DNA of 64,000 bases from Phycisphaerae bacterium (GTDB taxonomy: Bacteria; Planctomycetota; Phycisphaerae; Sedimentisphaerales; Anaerobacaceae), in NCBI GenBank assembly GCA_030601845.1, contig JAUWAY010000001.1, positions 1 to 64,000 on the forward strand, read 5' to 3'. Made by a program: the position numbers and the translations under genes. This document shows, piece by piece, positions 1 to 6,739 of this stretch. Every line of letters begins with the position of its first letter. The stretch's first letter is position 1. The notes below the pieces were generated by a model. That model was not told where the DNA came from. It saw nothing but the letters and a program-made list of their open reading frames with translations, and did no database searches.

Positions 1-22
1 TCCAAAAAAAGTTAGATTTATA

Positions 23-51
23 TTGAACATTTAGATGTAGTTTGGTATAAT
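23..51 (+). promoter_or_regulatory. Strong sigma70-type promoter
   Basis: A -35 box TTGAAC and a perfect -10 box TATAAT are separated by exactly 17 bases. No open reading frame with a ribosome binding site follows closely, but the sequence just downstream folds into several short hairpins, so the promoter may drive a non-coding RNA. Seen directly in the sequence; activity is inferred. Confidence 0.6.
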
Positions 52-56
52 ACAAA

Positions 57-170
57 ACGCCATAGAAATGGCAGATATTTAGCGGTCCGTAAGGACTCCC
101 TAGGAGAGAACCGCACGTCTTAGTATCAGCAGATACACGCCCATAAACCATTATTTGGCAAGCAAGGCAA
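57..170 (+). ncRNA. Candidate structured non-coding RNA
   Basis: Starting about six bases after the -10 box is a run of compact hairpins. The first is GCCAT-AGAA-ATGGC. The second is a three-way-junction-like element closed by GCGGT/ACCGC that holds two small stems. The third is GTATC-AGCA-GATAC. There is no plausible coding frame with a Shine-Dalgarno site. I could not match it to 6S, SRP, RNase P, tmRNA or a known riboswitch from memory. The 3' end is not defined because no clear terminator is visible before the repeat DNA begins near 225. Confidence 0.4.
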
Positions 171-224
171 AGTTTTGAATTTGGGTCATTTAGATTTTGA
201 TATTGTTTCGAATTTCGTGCTTCG

Positions 225-315
225 TATTTCGTATTTTTCGTATCGAGATACGCTATACGCTATACGAGACGCTGTACGCAATACGCTATACGCGATACGC
301 AATACGCGATACTCG
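225..315. repeat. Short-period ATACGC-type repeat array
   Basis: Degenerate 7-8 base units such as CGCTATACG, CGCAATACG and CGCGATACG are head to tail. The same units fill the gaps infB-rbfA, upstream of hisG and lptF-lptG, so this is a dispersed family. The ORFs called across it (175..525, 197..403) are artefacts of low-complexity sequence. Confidence 0.75.
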
Positions 316-370
316 CCAACTTGCCCTCTACATCTGTCGAGAACTCTCTACAAATCAGCCCTTTTTATGC

Positions 371-615
371 AAAACAAACCCAATTTCCGAAAAGCCAGAA
401 TGAACGTAAGCCCTGTTAAAACAATGAACTATGAACAAATAACTATGAACAATGACGATAAAAACAAACCCAATTCAAACCCAATACAAACCCAATCAAA
501 CCCAATTTCCGCAACGACCAAATGAACGTAAGCTCTGTTAAAACAATGAGCTATGAACAAAGAACTATGAACAATGACAATAAAAACAAAGCCAATACAA
601 ACCCAATACAAACCC
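371..615. repeat. Tandem duplication, period about 122 bp
   Basis: Two imperfect copies of a unit of about 122 bases can be read: TGAACGTAAG recurs at 401 and 523, followed in both by a similar AACTATGAACAATGAC stretch. Within each unit the AAACCCAATAC motif is itself repeated. No gene is visible here. Confidence 0.75.
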
Positions 616-648
616 AATTTTTAAAAATTCTGGATAATTTAAGTATTA

Positions 649-795
649 TTATTTCCGCACCATTTCTAACGGGGTTTTATTACTGTTTGTTCTTTGGTCG
701 AGGTCGGTCCGTTTACAGGCCTTGGTGTACTCTGTCGCCTTGCATGCGGCGTCAAGCATATGGCGCAGACGAACGATGTCTTCAGTTTTGAGCAT
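649..795 (-). pseudogene. Truncated HepT-like toxin (48 residues)
   Basis: The ORF begins MLKTEDIVRLRHMLDAA, a typical HepT (DUF86) ribonuclease N-terminus, and its ATG overlaps the end of the nucleotidyltransferase gene by 14 bases, the usual arrangement of the mntA-hepT toxin-antitoxin pair. HepT proteins are about 110-140 residues long and carry an RX4-6H catalytic motif near the C-terminus. Here homology stops after about residue 34 and the tail is read from repeat DNA containing the AACCCCGTTAGAAAT motif found elsewhere in the window. The catalytic part is absent, so the toxin should be dead. The track ORF starting at 1002 is an extension in the wrong frame of the upstream gene. Confidence 0.7.
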
Positions 796-1081
796 ATTGC
801 ACCTCGGCTTTGTCAAGTACCTGTTGGCGAAAGTATCGGCTAAGGAAATTTGGGGTATGCAGGTCGACCTTTCGCCCGAGTAGCTCAGAAAGTTCGGCTT
901 GCATATCAAAGAAAGCAAAACCCGGCATGCATCCAGTTTGAAACTCCACCAGCACATCCACATCGCTGTCGGGGGCGAAATCATCCCGCAGAGCTGAGCC
1001 AAAAACAGAAAGTCGGCGAATATGATGGTGCCTGCAAAAATCAGCGATTTTGTCCTTCGGTATAACCAGATTCTTGTTCAT
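782..1081 (-). CDS. MntA-like minimal nucleotidyltransferase (antitoxin)
   Basis: About 99 residues with the nucleotidyltransferase signature GSALRDDF followed by DSDVDVLVEF, that is GS-x10-DxD, the metal-binding motif of the MNT family. In mntA-hepT systems this enzyme adds AMP to the HepT toxin and so neutralises it. The start at MNKNLVIPK (1081) fits the family better than the track start at 1093; no strong ribosome binding site is visible for either. It is followed by an overlapping but truncated hepT, so it is probably an orphan antitoxin. The DNA upstream (1085-1125) is again repeat-like (ACGAGTCAC units). The family call is firm; current function is uncertain. Confidence 0.8.
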   Translation of the reverse strand: MNKNLVIPKDKIADFCRHHHIRRLSVFGSALRDDFAPDSDVDVLVEFQTGCMPGFAFFDMQAELSELLGRKVDLHTPNFLSRYFRQQVLDKAEVQYAQN

Positions 1082-1120
1082 CAGACTACACAATACGAGT
1101 CACGGGCTACGAGTCACCAG

Positions 1121-1765
1121 TCACGGAACTTGTGGCTTGATTGCTGTTTGTTCTTTGAATACTCTGCCGGAGAGGTAATCGGTAAAGGTTACCCTGACGG
1201 TTAACGGTTCTTCGACATCTTCGATTTTGTCTGCTACGTCGAAGACCAATCTGTAATTGATGGTTAAAAACGTAGCAAACCAGTTTTTTTTCAGCTCGTC
1301 TGCGTCAACGTGCCACTGAGCAAGCAGTGCCTCGCCGTCTTTTCTGTTCAAGTCCCAGAGCTGAACATCCACATCGCCGGTCGCCTTTATTATGTCACCC
1401 TCTTTATCGATGGGCTGGATGTAAACAATCAGTTTTTCTTTTTTGCCATCTTTGTCTTTGTCGTAAAGATTAGTGTATTTGGTAATCTTGATTCTCTGGA
1501 GCCGATAGAGACTTTCGAGCTTGACCTCATCAGATACGCCGGCCAGGGCCTTTACTTGTTTTTTTAGCTGTTTGTTTTCTGTTTCGGACCGTTCGATTTG
1601 GTTTTTTAGCCGGGTTTCTTCCTGCCTCAAGGTGCTGATTTCTTCTGCCAATGTCGCTCTGCTGTTGGCGTTTTCACAGCCCGCGGCAAAGGCGAACAGG
1701 CATCCGGCCAGGATAGGGTATAGAGTATAGGGAACAGGGTATAGTTTTAGCTTTTTAATTTTCAA
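1121..1765 (-). CDS. Coiled-coil lipoprotein of unknown function
   Basis: A 214-residue protein with an N-terminal signal and lipobox FAAGC at about residues 26-30, so it is probably lipid-anchored. Residues about 35-75 form a charged coiled coil rich in E, K, Q and L. The rest is a conserved-looking beta-rich domain with a KDKDGKKE stretch and repeated LxVRVTF-like strands. No family is recognised. Its ATG overlaps the clpP stop by four bases (ATGA), so it is translationally coupled to the clpP-clpP-tig group upstream. Residues about 8-18 of the signal peptide (YPVPYTLYP) are read from CCCTATACTCTATACC-type short-period repeat DNA, so the exported N-terminus seems partly repeat-derived. Confidence 0.75.
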   Translation of the reverse strand: MKIKKLKLYPVPYTLYPILAGCLFAFAAGCENANSRATLAEEISTLRQEETRLKNQIERSETENKQLKKQVKALAGVSDEVKLESLYRLQRIKITKYTNLYDKDKDGKKEKLIVYIQPIDKEGDIIKATGDVDVQLWDLNRKDGEALLAQWHVDADELKKNWFATFLTINYRLVFDVADKIEDVEEPLTVRVTFTDYLSGRVFKEQTAIKPQVP

Positions 1766-2388
1766 CTTTCTTCCTTATTCCTTACAATTTCGGGCGCTTT
1801 TTGCAATATTCTATCGACCAGTCCATAATCGATTGCTTCTTCTGCTTGAAGCCAGAGATTTCGGTCGCAATCTTTTTCTATTTTTTCGGGGCTCTGGCCG
1901 GTATGTTTGGTCAATATGTTATAAAGCCGACCGCGCAGCCGAAGTATCTCCTGGGCTTCGATGTCCAGGTCGGTAGCTGGACCCTGCAGTACACCTGCGA
2001 TTAAGGGCTGATGCAAAAGAATTCTACTATTAGCCAAAAGGAACCGCTTTGAGCTCTTGCCGCCGGCCAATAACAAAGCTCCCATACTCGCTGCCTGTCC
2101 GACACAATACGTTGCAACATCACATCGCAGAAACTGCATCGTATCATAGACTGCAAGCCCTGCCGTGATTGAGCCGCCTGCTGAATTGATATAAAAATGA
2201 ATATCGTTTTTGTCTTCGTTGCTCAAAAACAGCATCTGGGCGATAATTAAATTAGCAGCTGCATCGTCAAGCAACCCACCAAGAAAAATTATTCTATCCT
2301 TCAGCAATCTCGAATAGATATCATAAGCACGTTCGATTCGACCACTTTTCTCAATTACGATTGGTACCAAATTCTGATTGACGCTCAT
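1762..2388 (-). CDS. clpP: ATP-dependent Clp protease proteolytic subunit, paralogue 1
   Basis: Serine peptidase of family S14. It forms the tetradecameric chamber that degrades proteins unfolded by ClpX or ClpA/C. The triad is visible: Ser in GQAASMGA, His in LLHQP, Asp in the CDRNLW segment. Length is normal at about 208 residues. The start at MSVNQNLVP (2388) is preferred over 2397 because AAGG lies 8 bases upstream of the former and abuts the latter. A second clpP lies 65 bases upstream and the trigger factor gene before that, the common tig-clpP order, although clpX is not present here. Two adjacent paralogues suggest mixed or alternative ClpP rings (inference). Confidence 0.95.
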   Translation of the reverse strand: MSVNQNLVPIVIEKSGRIERAYDIYSRLLKDRIIFLGGLLDDAAANLIIAQMLFLSNEDKNDIHFYINSAGGSITAGLAVYDTMQFLRCDVATYCVGQAASMGALLLAGGKSSKRFLLANSRILLHQPLIAGVLQGPATDLDIEAQEILRLRGRLYNILTKHTGQSPEKIEKDCDRNLWLQAEEAIDYGLVDRILQKAPEIVRNKEES

Positions 2389-2453
2389 TTGTGTCATCCT
2401 TGTTAAATCAGTACTACAACGCTACATTAAGTGGCGTTGTAGTTTTACATTTG

Positions 2454-3101
2454 CTATTTTTTCTTTTTGTCGCCCTTTTTCTCTTTTTCTTGTTCATGCA
2501 GCACTTCATCGATAAGGCCGTACTGATGGGCCTCCTCGGCGGTCATATACCTGTCTCTTTCGGTCTCAGCGGCGATTTTTTCAACCGGCTGGCTGGTGTG
2601 TTCGGCAAGAATCTCGTTTATCATAGTCTTGGCCTTCAAAATCTCCTCGGCCTGTATTTTGATATCGGCCGCCTGGCCGCCAATCCCACCCCAGGGCTGA
2701 TGAAGCATAACCTTGGCGTGTGGAAGGGCGTATCGTCTGCCCTTTGTGCCGGCTGCCAGAACAAGCGCAGCGCCGGACTGGGCTCTGCCGATGCAGTAGG
2801 TTGCGACGGGAGAACCAACAAAACGTATCGTATCATAAATCGCCATCGTATCGTCAACACTGCCGCCCGGCGAATTAATATATAAGCTAATTTCACTGCT
2901 ACGCTTGAGATTGTCCAGATACAGCATCTTCATAATGACCTCAGCAGCCCTCTGGTATGATATTTCTCCTATTAAAAATACAATCCGGTTCTCCAGCAGC
3001 ATATCATCGAGACTCATCTGGCGGTAGCGCTGATACTGGCCGTATTGGTTGTACGCCTCAAGGTTTTTAGCAATGTTCCTTGCGGAATGTTCGATAAGCA
3101 T
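2454..3101 (-). CDS. clpP: ATP-dependent Clp protease proteolytic subunit, paralogue 2
   Basis: A 215-residue S14 peptidase. Catalytic Ser lies in GRAQSGAAL, His in MLHQPWGG and Asp in the TERDRYMTAEEA segment typical of ClpP. The C-terminus ends in a lysine-rich tail (EKEKKGDKKKK) that most ClpP proteins lack. A good ribosome site (AAGGAAG) precedes the ATG. It lies between tig and the other clpP on the same strand and is presumably co-transcribed. The SPGGSV and MLHQP motifs are closer to canonical ClpP1 than those of its neighbour. Confidence 0.95.
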   Translation of the reverse strand: MLIEHSARNIAKNLEAYNQYGQYQRYRQMSLDDMLLENRIVFLIGEISYQRAAEVIMKMLYLDNLKRSSEISLYINSPGGSVDDTMAIYDTIRFVGSPVATYCIGRAQSGAALVLAAGTKGRRYALPHAKVMLHQPWGGIGGQAADIKIQAEEILKAKTMINEILAEHTSQPVEKIAAETERDRYMTAEEAHQYGLIDEVLHEQEKEKKGDKKKK

Positions 3102-3178
3102 CTGTGGCTTCCTTTATAAAAAATTCAAAATGAGTTCATAGTTCGTAGCTTAGAACCTTCCTATCTTATCGGATATTT

Positions 3179-4618
3179 TTACCCGCTGGCTTTGCCTTTA
3201 GTTGTTTTTCGTTTTGTGGTTTTTTTCTTTTCGGCGGAAGCTACCTTTTTAACTGTTTTTTTAGCGGCTTTTTTAGCTTTCTTTTTCGGCTTGACTTCGG
3301 TTATTTTCGCCGACTCGAGTAATTTAGCGATGCACTTGTCTTGCCGCACCTGTAACCTGAACTGCGCCAACGAGCCATTGCGAACCATCTCTTCCCTCAT
3401 CCTTTCGGGACGCTGCCCTCGCTGAATGGCTAACCGGGCAATATGGCCATTAACCTCTTCTTCGCTCACGTCAATCTCGAGTTTTTCGGCAACTTTATCC
3501 ATTATAAAGAATGTTTTGAGCTGCTCTTTGGCCTGTTCTTCACTGGCCGCTTTAAGCTGTTCGGTCCGCTCTTCTATCTGCTCACGGCCCAGTCCTCGCT
3601 GCATCAAACTGATTTGCTGTCTTTGCAGCAGTGTTGTCGCCTGGTCAGCAACAACATCTAAAGGCAGATCGAAATCGGTGGCCTCAAGCAGATGCCTGTA
3701 AATCTGGTCGGTCATTTCTGTTCGCACTTGTGTCTCTAATCGGCCCTGCAGCATATCGCGAATTTTCTCCCGCAGTCCGTCTTCATCCTCGACGTCAAAA
3801 CGCCTGAGGAAATGTTCGTCTAACGGCGCAGGGTTAAGCCATTTGATATCCTTGATAGTAATCCGGATATCTACCTTTTTGCCGCGGTATTCTTCTCGAA
3901 AGTAAGTTTTTGGGACATCGACGCTCGTTTGCTTAGCATCCCCGGCTTTGGCACCTACCAGAAGTTTGTCGAGCTTTTCGACCGGGATTGCTCCGACAAA
4001 GCCGTTTGGCCTTACATATATTTCGATGTTGTCGAGTTTCTCTTCCTCCTCGGCGTCGGCGACCTTTAGAACCGCATCAGCTATTACCTGGTCGTCAAGC
4101 TCAACGCCCCCTGCCTGGCGCGGTGCCCACACACCCGAGTATTTTCGTAATTGCTCAATCTCTCTGCTGATTTGCTCGCCGGCAACTTCAAGTTCTGTCT
4201 TATTTACCGGAATACCTTCGAGCTGCGGTAAATCAAAGTCGGGACGCACTTCGATTTCAAAATCGAACTTCAACGGCCCTTCAGCCGGCAGCTCTATTGC
4301 TTCAAAGTCAACGTCCGGCTCGCCTATGGTTTGCAGCTCATTATCCTTGACGGCCGAGTCGCTCGCATCGGTCAGCAATTTCAACTTGACCTGCTCTGTT
4401 GTCTCTTTGCCGAATCTTTTTTCCAGAAGTCGGCGGGGTGCCCTGCCCTTTCTAAAGCCCGGCACCATTGCTTCCTTGCGCAAACTCTCATACTGTTCAT
4501 CAGTGGCATTTTTTATTGCCTCTTCCGGTATTTCTACAATCACCTTCTTCTTGCAGGGCCCTGCTTCCTCGATTGTTACTGTGTTTTTTAGGGCTGTTGA
4601 TTGTTCTTCTTCGGCCAT
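3179..4618 (-). CDS. tig: Trigger factor, ribosome-bound chaperone and prolyl isomerase
   Basis: About 479 residues from MAEEEQ. The start at 4618 is chosen because AGGAG lies 7 bases upstream; the track start at 4663 would include repeat DNA. The N-terminal ribosome-binding domain carries the signature GFRKGRAPR. The middle part is an FKBP-like domain (about residues 150-250, with the degenerate sequence expected of TF), followed by the long helical C-terminal arms. The last 35 or so residues are an unusual lysine/alanine/threonine-rich tail (KKKAKKAAKKTVKK), resembling histone H1 tails and not part of normal trigger factor. It heads the tig-clpP-clpP-lipoprotein group. Confidence 0.95.
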   Translation of the reverse strand: MAEEEQSTALKNTVTIEEAGPCKKKVIVEIPEEAIKNATDEQYESLRKEAMVPGFRKGRAPRRLLEKRFGKETTEQVKLKLLTDASDSAVKDNELQTIGEPDVDFEAIELPAEGPLKFDFEIEVRPDFDLPQLEGIPVNKTELEVAGEQISREIEQLRKYSGVWAPRQAGGVELDDQVIADAVLKVADAEEEEKLDNIEIYVRPNGFVGAIPVEKLDKLLVGAKAGDAKQTSVDVPKTYFREEYRGKKVDIRITIKDIKWLNPAPLDEHFLRRFDVEDEDGLREKIRDMLQGRLETQVRTEMTDQIYRHLLEATDFDLPLDVVADQATTLLQRQQISLMQRGLGREQIEERTEQLKAASEEQAKEQLKTFFIMDKVAEKLEIDVSEEEVNGHIARLAIQRGQRPERMREEMVRNGSLAQFRLQVRQDKCIAKLLESAKITEVKPKKKAKKAAKKTVKKVASAEKKKTTKRKTTKGKASG

Positions 4619-4642
4619 TTCGATGCTCCTGAGAAGAAGTTT

Positions 4643-4702
4643 GAAGTGCCTAAAATCTAACAAACTCGATTCTTATAACTTTAGGCACTTTAGCTCACTT
4701 TT
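4643..4702. repeat. Short remnant of the AAAGTGCCT dispersed element
   Basis: AAGTGCCTAAAATCTAAC on the left and ACTTTAGGCACTTTAGCTCACTTT on the right are the two ends of the roughly 200-bp element found at 40604, 45110 and 52580, here with only about 20 bases between them. It looks like an internally deleted copy. It sits directly upstream of the trigger factor ribosome site. Confidence 0.55.
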
Positions 4703-4930
4703 ATTTAACAAAAAAGGCATCAGGAAAACAACCTGGGGCCTCCCAAACGCCCTTTATTGCGTTTGGTGTTCCCCTCCCTTAGCCCGGTCTTCGCAGTTTT
4801 TAATCCAGCACCTATTGAGCTTGGGCTCGCGCCTAATAGGTGCCGGACTTAAACGTATCGGAGACCAACGCCAAACTATACTTAGCCGGTAACTCACCGA
4901 TACTATATTTGTAAGATAATAGTTCCGGAA
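4703..4930. other. Gene-free region with palindromes upstream of tig
   Basis: There is no supportable coding frame. It contains AAACGC-N8-GCGTTT (about 4747-4766) and an imperfect CACCTATTGAGC...CTAATAGGTG palindrome (about 4809-4843). The 314-residue ORF on the plus strand is an antisense shadow of tig. Confidence 0.5.
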
Positions 4931-5002
4931 AGCGGGTGATGAGATTTGAACTCACGACATTCACGTTGGCAACGTGACGCTCTACCACTGAGCTACACCC
5001 GC
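4931..5002 (-). tRNA. tRNA-Gly (anticodon GCC)
   Basis: The minus strand folds into a complete cloverleaf. The acceptor stem is GCGGGTG/CACCCGC, the D arm GCTC-AGTGGTA-GAGC, the anticodon stem TCACG/CGTGA with loop TTGCCAA, and the T arm GTGAG-TTCAAAT-CTCAT. The anticodon GCC reads GGC/GGU glycine codons. The discriminator base is U and CCA is not encoded. Confidence 0.95.
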
Positions 5003-5328
5003 AGCTATGGTAATCTAAAGTATAAAAGCTACCTTCACCCTTGCAAGCGGTTTTTTTGAAGATTTTGGTATTTATATCGGCAAAATCGCCGCCAAAATGA
5101 TAAGCTCAGCTAAAAATAGAGTTAGAATGCGGAATATGAGCAAATTTAGAATCTCCACTTGAAAATCTTAAAGCCGAAGGTAGTACAGTAAAAAACGGCG
5201 TTTTGCACAGAAATTCGGTTGCGGTTCTTTTTGGCAGATATGGTACAATATCGGTCAGTTTAAGGAGACAACAGTAAGGAGACAGAAGTCAAGATAAAGC
5301 GATGAGAATTTAGAAAGAGGTTAGTGAT
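5003..5328. other. Gene-free spacer upstream of pcm
   Basis: No coding frame is supportable. Near the end there is a short direct repeat, AAGGAGACA twice (about 5262 and 5277). The ATG of the next gene has its own ribosome site (AGAGG). Nothing else is recognised. Confidence 0.4.
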
Positions 5329-6243
5329 ATGACTGCAAAATATCGAGGGTTAACCGAAAAATGGATATATGTGCCATTGTTCTTGTTGATACTACTTCTG
5401 TTATTTTTGGTTATTTTTAGCATAAAGAAGGCAACAGGGCCTGAGCTGACTTTTGCTTCGGAAAATCAAAACACTGATGCGAATCAAGCACCTGTCGATG
5501 CGAATGAGGAGTCTGAGCAAAAGCAAGAACCTTGCGAAGATGAGAGGCCGCTTCGTCCGGACCATAATCACCCGGCTTTTACTGAGCGTGTCGAAGAACG
5601 AACAGAGATGGTTGCCAGGCACATCCAGGCGAGGAACATCAGCGACCCCAATGTCCTAAAGGCGATGCGAATGGTGCCGCGCCACGCTTTCGTTGGCCCC
5701 GGCAGGCAGCGCTATGCCTACGCCGACCATCCACTGCATATCGGCTGTGAACAGACCATAAGTCAGCCGTACATCGTGGCCTTTATGACCGAGGCCCTGG
5801 AACTCAAACCAAACTCTAAGGTCCTGGAGATTGGCACCGGTTCCGGGTATCAGGCGGCAGTCTGCGCCGAGATTGCACAGCAGGTTTACACCATTGAGAT
5901 TATCGAAGAGCTTGCCAAATCCGCTGAAGAGCGCCTGAAGAAACTGGGCTACAGGAACGTGTTCGTCAAGGCCGGGGATGGCTATTTCGGCTGGAAGGAG
6001 AATGGCCCGTATGACGCCATCATCGGCACGGCCGCCGCCGGTCGTGTGCCTCCGCCGCTGCTTGAGCAATTAAAGCCGGGCGGCCGAATGATACTGCCTT
6101 ATGGAAGTCCCTACGGCCTTCAGTATCTGGTCTTGATAACAAAGGACGACAAGGGCAATTTGGCCAAGAAGAATGTTATGCCGGTCCGATTTGTCCCTAT
6201 GACCGGCGAAGTGACAAAACCCGAAGAAAAATCCGAGAAATGA
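5329..6243 (+). CDS. pcm: Membrane-anchored protein-L-isoaspartate O-methyltransferase
   Basis: The enzyme uses S-adenosylmethionine to methylate isoaspartyl residues and so starts repair of aged proteins. The core (about residues 85-290) shows PCMT signatures: PRHAFVGPGRQRYAYAD, ETISQPYIVAFMTEAL, and the SAM-binding VLEIGTGSGYQAAV. Unlike the usual cytoplasmic enzyme of about 210 residues, this 304-residue form has one hydrophobic segment at residues 14-30 and a charged E/Q/N-rich linker, so it is probably an anchored exported protein facing the periplasm (inference). It is a single-gene unit with an AGAGG ribosome site. Confidence 0.9.
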   Translation: MTAKYRGLTEKWIYVPLFLLILLLLFLVIFSIKKATGPELTFASENQNTDANQAPVDANEESEQKQEPCEDERPLRPDHNHPAFTERVEERTEMVARHIQARNISDPNVLKAMRMVPRHAFVGPGRQRYAYADHPLHIGCEQTISQPYIVAFMTEALELKPNSKVLEIGTGSGYQAAVCAEIAQQVYTIEIIEELAKSAEERLKKLGYRNVFVKAGDGYFGWKENGPYDAIIGTAAAGRVPPPLLEQLKPGGRMILPYGSPYGLQYLVLITKDDKGNLAKKNVMPVRFVPMTGEVTKPEEKSEK

Positions 6244-6372
6244 ACACAACTCAAAAGCCGCCTTTCTCATCTCAGTGACCGCCTTGATGCGAAGCTTGTT
6301 TCGGCAAGGGCATTGTATTGGCCACTTCCACCATAGTTCACACCAGCTCTTCAATATCCAACTACCAGGCCT

Positions 6373-6627
6373 GAACATTACAACCATATATGGTCATATG
6401 ATTTACTCTCGGAACGCCTGGAGAATGGCAGGCCTGTTAAAATGCTTGTTGTGATAGATGAGTTAAGATATGTTGTAGATAGTTGGCGAATGGATTATAA
6501 TCACTATCGTCTGCATAGCTCGTTGGGCTATATGAGCCCGGCGGTGTTTGCGGCCGGTTGCATTGGGTCAGACTTTACGCTTCGCCTTGCCCATGACAGG
6601 GCGGACAAGAGAATAATACTCTCATAG
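6373..6627 (+). pseudogene. Internally deleted IS3-family transposase remnant
   Basis: Read in one frame, RPEHYNHIWSYDLL then RPVKMLVVIDE matches the start of the IS3-family DDE integrase core, including its first Asp. It then jumps in frame to WRMDYNHYRLHSSLGYMSPA, the extreme C-terminal signature of the same family, after the last catalytic Glu. The middle of the core (second Asp and Glu) is missing, so it cannot transpose. The upstream OrfA and the terminal inverted repeats are not visible. The track ORF begins at an internal Met (6442). Confidence 0.75.
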
Positions 6628-6739
6628 AGACTGGCACAAAAAATGGGAGCAGGTCGCTGGTCCTATCCACAGGGCGAGTTCTGGCACCATGCGGAAATGC
6701 AGCCCAACAAGAAGAGTTGATGGCAGAGGTGAATCTAAA

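Noticed and set aside
175-617. ORFs of 116, 68 and 62 residues
   Set aside because: All are read from tandem low-complexity repeats in several frames.
3948-4892. 314-residue plus-strand ORF
   Set aside because: It is antisense to the trigger factor gene, Ser/Thr-rich as expected for a shadow frame, and has no ribosome site.
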